From positions 434,001 through 498,000 of the forward strand of contig NZ_SPSB01000004.1 of assembly GCF_004571135.1 (NCBI RefSeq): a stretch of DNA of 64,000 bases. The letters run 5' to 3'. The position numbers and the translations under genes are program-made. The notes under the pieces were generated by a model that saw nothing but the letters and a program-made list of their open reading frames with translations, made no database searches and was not told the DNA's origin. Shown here piece after piece: positions 61,483 through 64,000 of the stretch. The number at the start of each line of letters is the position of its first letter. Within the stretch, counting starts at the first letter, position 1. The stretch is from Algoriphagus kandeliae. Its GTDB lineage: Bacteria > Bacteroidota > Bacteroidia > Cytophagales > Cyclobacteriaceae.

Positions 61483-63393
61483 ATGAATTACCTTTCGGTT
61501 GAGAATCTCAGCAAGGCTTTCGGGGAGCGTAAGCTTTTTTCAAATATCTCCTTCGGCATCTCTCAAGGCCAAAAAATCGCCTTGGTTGGTATCAATGGTG
61601 CCGGTAAGTCCACTTTGATGAAAATCATCATGGGTTTGGAAATCCCGGATTCAGGAGAAGTCGCTATCAACCAATCGGTAAAAATTGCCTATGTGCATCA
61701 AAATCCGGTTTTCGAAGCTCAACTCACCATTTACCAAGCAATTTTCGACCAAAGCAATTCGGAAATCCTCCAGGTGATCGAAGCTTATCATCGGGCACTT
61801 TTAGAATCTGAGAGAGGGAATGCTTCCCCGGAAAAACTCAGTAAGCTCTACGAAAAAATGGATTCCCTCCAGGCTTGGGACTTTGAATATCAGGTCAAAG
61901 AAGTACTAGGGAAACTAGGCCTCCACGATACCGATTTGCCAGTTGGGAACCTTTCCGGAGGCCAACGAAAAAGAGTAGCTTTAGCTAAAGCGATTTTGGA
62001 AAAACCGGATTTGCTATTACTTGATGAACCTACCAACCACCTCGATCTGGAAACTATCGAATGGCTGGAAGATTACCTCTCAAAGGCCAATCTCTCCTTA
62101 TTCATGGTCACACACGATCGGTACTTTTTGGATAAGGTCACCAATGAAATCTTGGAACTCGACAATGGCAAAATCTATCGCTACCAAGGTAATTACAGCT
62201 ATTTCCTCGAAAAAAAGGCAGAGCGCCGTGAAATCGAGGATCTAGAAATTGAAAAAGCCAAAAGTCTCTATAAAAAGGAATTGGAATGGATTCGGCGCCA
62301 ACCCAAGGCCCGAGGAACCAAAGCCAAGTATCGAGTCGATGCTTTTGAAGAAACCAAGGAAAAAGCCTTCACGCAGCGGGAAGAACGGGACATCGAACTT
62401 TCCTTATCCACTCAGCGTCTAGGGAACAAAATTCTTGAATTGGAACATCTTCATAAGTCCTACGGAGAAAAGACATTGATCAAGGATTTTTCCTATGTGT
62501 TTAAAAAGAAAGACCGAATCGGGATTGTTGGGCCTAATGGGGCTGGAAAAACCACCTTTCTCCAAATGATTACCGGTTTGATTAATCCAGATTCAGGAAA
62601 AATCACAGTGGGTCAGACTACGGCTTTTGGTTATTATCGGCAAGAAGAAGATCGATTTGATGAGGAAAAACGTCTTATTGACGTAGTAAAGGAGGTGGCA
62701 GAAGTTGTTGTCCTGGACAAAGGACAAACGATCACCGTGAGTCAGTTTTTAAACCGCTTTGGATTTCCACCCAAGCAGCAATTTACCCCTATCGGGAAAT
62801 TGAGTGGTGGGGAGCGACGCAGACTCCAGCTCCTCATGGTCTTGATCAAAAATCCCAACTTTCTGATTTTGGACGAGCCAACCAATGATTTGGATTTGAT
62901 GACTTTGAATGTATTGGAGGAGTTCTTGGATGATTTCCCTGGCTGCTTGGTCATCGTATCCCACGACCGATACTTTATGGATCGATTGGTTGATCATTTG
63001 TTTGTATTTGAAGGAGAAGGAGAGATCCGAGATTTTCCTGGAAACTATACGGATCTTCGTGAATGGGAAAAAGAAAATAGTACTAAGAATCAAGTCCCTA
63101 GTATCAAGAAAGTAGAGGAAAAAACGACGAACAAAGAAAGCGTAGAAAATCCCGGTGCTCTAGCAAAGAAAAAAGCGAGTTACAAGCAAAAGCAAGAGTT
63201 CAAAAAAATCACAGAAACTATCGGGAATCTGGAAGAAGAAAAAGCTCAACTAACCGAAAAGATTTCATCGGGGATAGATGATCATCAGGAATTACTGGAA
63301 TTGTCCAACCGAATCGCAGAAATCGATGGAGAATTGGAAGAGCTTGAAATGGCTTGGTTGGAGTTGAGCGAATTGGAGGGAATAGAAGATTAA
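61483..63393 (+). CDS. ABC-F family ATPase, Uup-like
   Basis: A 636-residue protein with two ABC domains and no membrane part. Walker A sites are GINGAGKST (36-44) and GPNGAGKTT; signatures are LSGGQRKR and LSGGERRR; Walker B sites are LLLLDEPTNHLD and FLILDEPTNDLD. An arm/linker rich in basic residues (EWIRRQPKARGTKAKYRVDAF) lies between them, and a C-terminal coiled coil (KKASYKQKQEFKKITETIG ...) is as in Uup. ABC-F proteins act on the ribosome or, for Uup, bind DNA and affect transposon excision. The linker and C-terminal tail favour the Uup type. Confidence 0.9.
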   Translation: MNYLSVENLSKAFGERKLFSNISFGISQGQKIALVGINGAGKSTLMKIIMGLEIPDSGEVAINQSVKIAYVHQNPVFEAQLTIYQAIFDQSNSEILQVIEAYHRALLESERGNASPEKLSKLYEKMDSLQAWDFEYQVKEVLGKLGLHDTDLPVGNLSGGQRKRVALAKAILEKPDLLLLDEPTNHLDLETIEWLEDYLSKANLSLFMVTHDRYFLDKVTNEILELDNGKIYRYQGNYSYFLEKKAERREIEDLEIEKAKSLYKKELEWIRRQPKARGTKAKYRVDAFEETKEKAFTQREERDIELSLSTQRLGNKILELEHLHKSYGEKTLIKDFSYVFKKKDRIGIVGPNGAGKTTFLQMITGLINPDSGKITVGQTTAFGYYRQEEDRFDEEKRLIDVVKEVAEVVVLDKGQTITVSQFLNRFGFPPKQQFTPIGKLSGGERRRLQLLMVLIKNPNFLILDEPTNDLDLMTLNVLEEFLDDFPGCLVIVSHDRYFMDRLVDHLFVFEGEGEIRDFPGNYTDLREWEKENSTKNQVPSIKKVEEKTTNKESVENPGALAKKKASYKQKQEFKKITETIGNLEEEKAQLTEKISSGIDDHQELLELSNRIAEIDGELEELEMAWLELSELEGIED

Positions 63394-63398
63394 ATCGA

Positions 63399-63557
63399 GA
63401 AATACAGTGGAAATACACCCCGATAAATCGGGCGAAATACAATTCATGAAATAAGCCTCCCTTCGGAAGTCGAAATAGGATATCACTTCAACAAAAGGCT
63501 CGGCTCGAATCAACCATATTTCACCGACCAGCGGGAGGTGTATTTCAACTGTATTTC
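63399..63557. repeat. Foldback repeat between ABC-F and alkylation-repair genes
   Basis: Outer arms at 63399-63419 and 63537-63557 are 21 bases long with a single mismatch. Inside is CCCGATAAATCGGG (63418-63431), a small hairpin, and ACCGACCAGCGGGAGG, similar to the element at 60598. The gap of 173 bases is filled by this element. Confidence 0.75.
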
Positions 63558-63566
63558 CATTGTATT

Positions 63567-64000
63567 TCATAAATTACCCTTCAAAAAATCCTGCCTCAAG
63601 TCTTCCGGGAACTTCTCAATCGCATAGCGTAAAGCTGTTCGTGGCATGGTTTGATAATGCTTTTTCAGAAACTCCTTTTCTGTTTCAAAATCCTGATTTC
63701 CGATCTCCCTTAGCATCCATCCTACTGCTTTATGCATCAGATCATGGGGATGATCTTTTAATTTCTCCGCCAAAGCCAAGGCATCCGAAAATTCACCCTT
63801 TTTTATCCAATGGTAACTACTGATCATCGCAATCCGCTGTCTCCATAAATGTCCCGAATCGGCTAATTCATAAAACAAGTTTTTCTCTTTTTTGAAATAA
63901 AATTCACCCAAAATCTGATGACAGGAAGTATCTGTCAAATCCCAATTATTGATAAAGTCTAGATGCTCCAAATAAAAGTCAACCAGCTCCTTTTTCCCAG
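63567..64000 (-). CDS. DNA alkylation repair (AlkD-like) protein, C-terminal part
   Basis: Reads about 144 residues into the right edge (GKKELVDFYLEHLDFINNWDLTDTSCHQ ... FLKKHYQTMPRTALRYAIEKFPEDLRQDFLKGNL). HEAT-like helical repeats and WDLTD and WMLREIG match the AlkD family of DNA glycosylases for alkylated bases. The N-terminal part is outside the window, and the open frame continues without a start to 64000. Confidence 0.85.
   Translation of the reverse strand, partial: GKKELVDFYLEHLDFINNWDLTDTSCHQILGEFYFKKEKNLFYELADSGHLWRQRIAMISSYHWIKKGEFSDALALAEKLKDHPHDLMHKAVGWMLREIGNQDFETEKEFLKKHYQTMPRTALRYAIEKFPEDLRQDFLKGNL

Overview
The window looks like chromosomal DNA of a Bacteroidota bacterium, most likely a Cytophagales/Cyclobacteriaceae member such as Algoriphagus; the genus is inference. 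The evidence is a SusC/SusD pair, several lipoproteins with short SCxx-type lipoboxes, bacillithiol synthase BshA, a DUF5686 protein, DUF4221-like propeller lipoproteins, a GH3/serine-hydrolase fusion, moderate-to-low GC, and promoters of the Bacteroidota type (TTTG, about 19 bp, TAnnTTTG) rather than E. coli type. There is no prophage, CRISPR array, insertion sequence or rRNA operon.

Layout. 0-4 kb (minus strand): the classical translation block tRNA-Tyr, tRNA-Gly, tRNA-Thr, tuf, tRNA-Trp, secE, nusG, rplK, rplA, rplJ (cut by the left edge), with a full-consensus promoter in front of tRNA-Tyr. 4-11 kb: a secreted M1 aminopeptidase, a biotin carrier protein, pyrH-frr, and a DUF5686 outer-membrane protein. 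11.3-28.3 kb: an accessory block on the plus strand with SusC, SusD, three paralogous FG-GAP/ASPIC lipoproteins of about 1,090-1,100 residues (one preceded by a small lipoprotein), and a PAP2/vanadium-haloperoxidase-type lipoprotein; a perfect palindrome of LacI-operator type lies upstream of susC. 28.3-40.5 kb: a TIM-barrel isomerase, rnhA, marC-like, a class V aminotransferase, aroQ, rlmN, an MG2/plug-domain surface protein, a small barrel protein, two rhomboids, mutL and a small membrane protein.

40.8-50 kb: a GH3-serine hydrolase fusion, a CPBP protease, then two tandem cassettes on the minus strand. Each cassette has a Bacteroidota-type promoter, a small four-cysteine secreted peptide gene, an intercistronic hairpin, a propeller-type lipoprotein gene and a downstream repeat. 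The two cassettes are much more alike in their non-coding flanks than in their proteins, and one promoter has nine consecutive G in its spacer. This is the most novel-looking part of the window. An M24 peptidase lipoprotein follows.

50-64 kb: bshA, two membrane di-iron hydroxylases flanking an NAD-binding epimerase-like gene, a PQQ dehydrogenase with an inserted cytochrome c domain that is broken by one in-frame TAG replacing a probable Trp codon, a TPR histidine kinase without a partner regulator, an acyl-CoA dehydrogenase, xerD, a peptide deformylase, an ABC-F ATPase and the end of an AlkD-like gene cut by the right edge. The intergenic gaps between 59.5 and 63.6 kb carry several foldback repeats.

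Most of the window is housekeeping. The accessory parts (SusCD/FG-GAP/haloperoxidase locus and the peptide-propeller cassettes) are envelope and surface systems. Functions are assigned from motifs read by eye; no database search was run.
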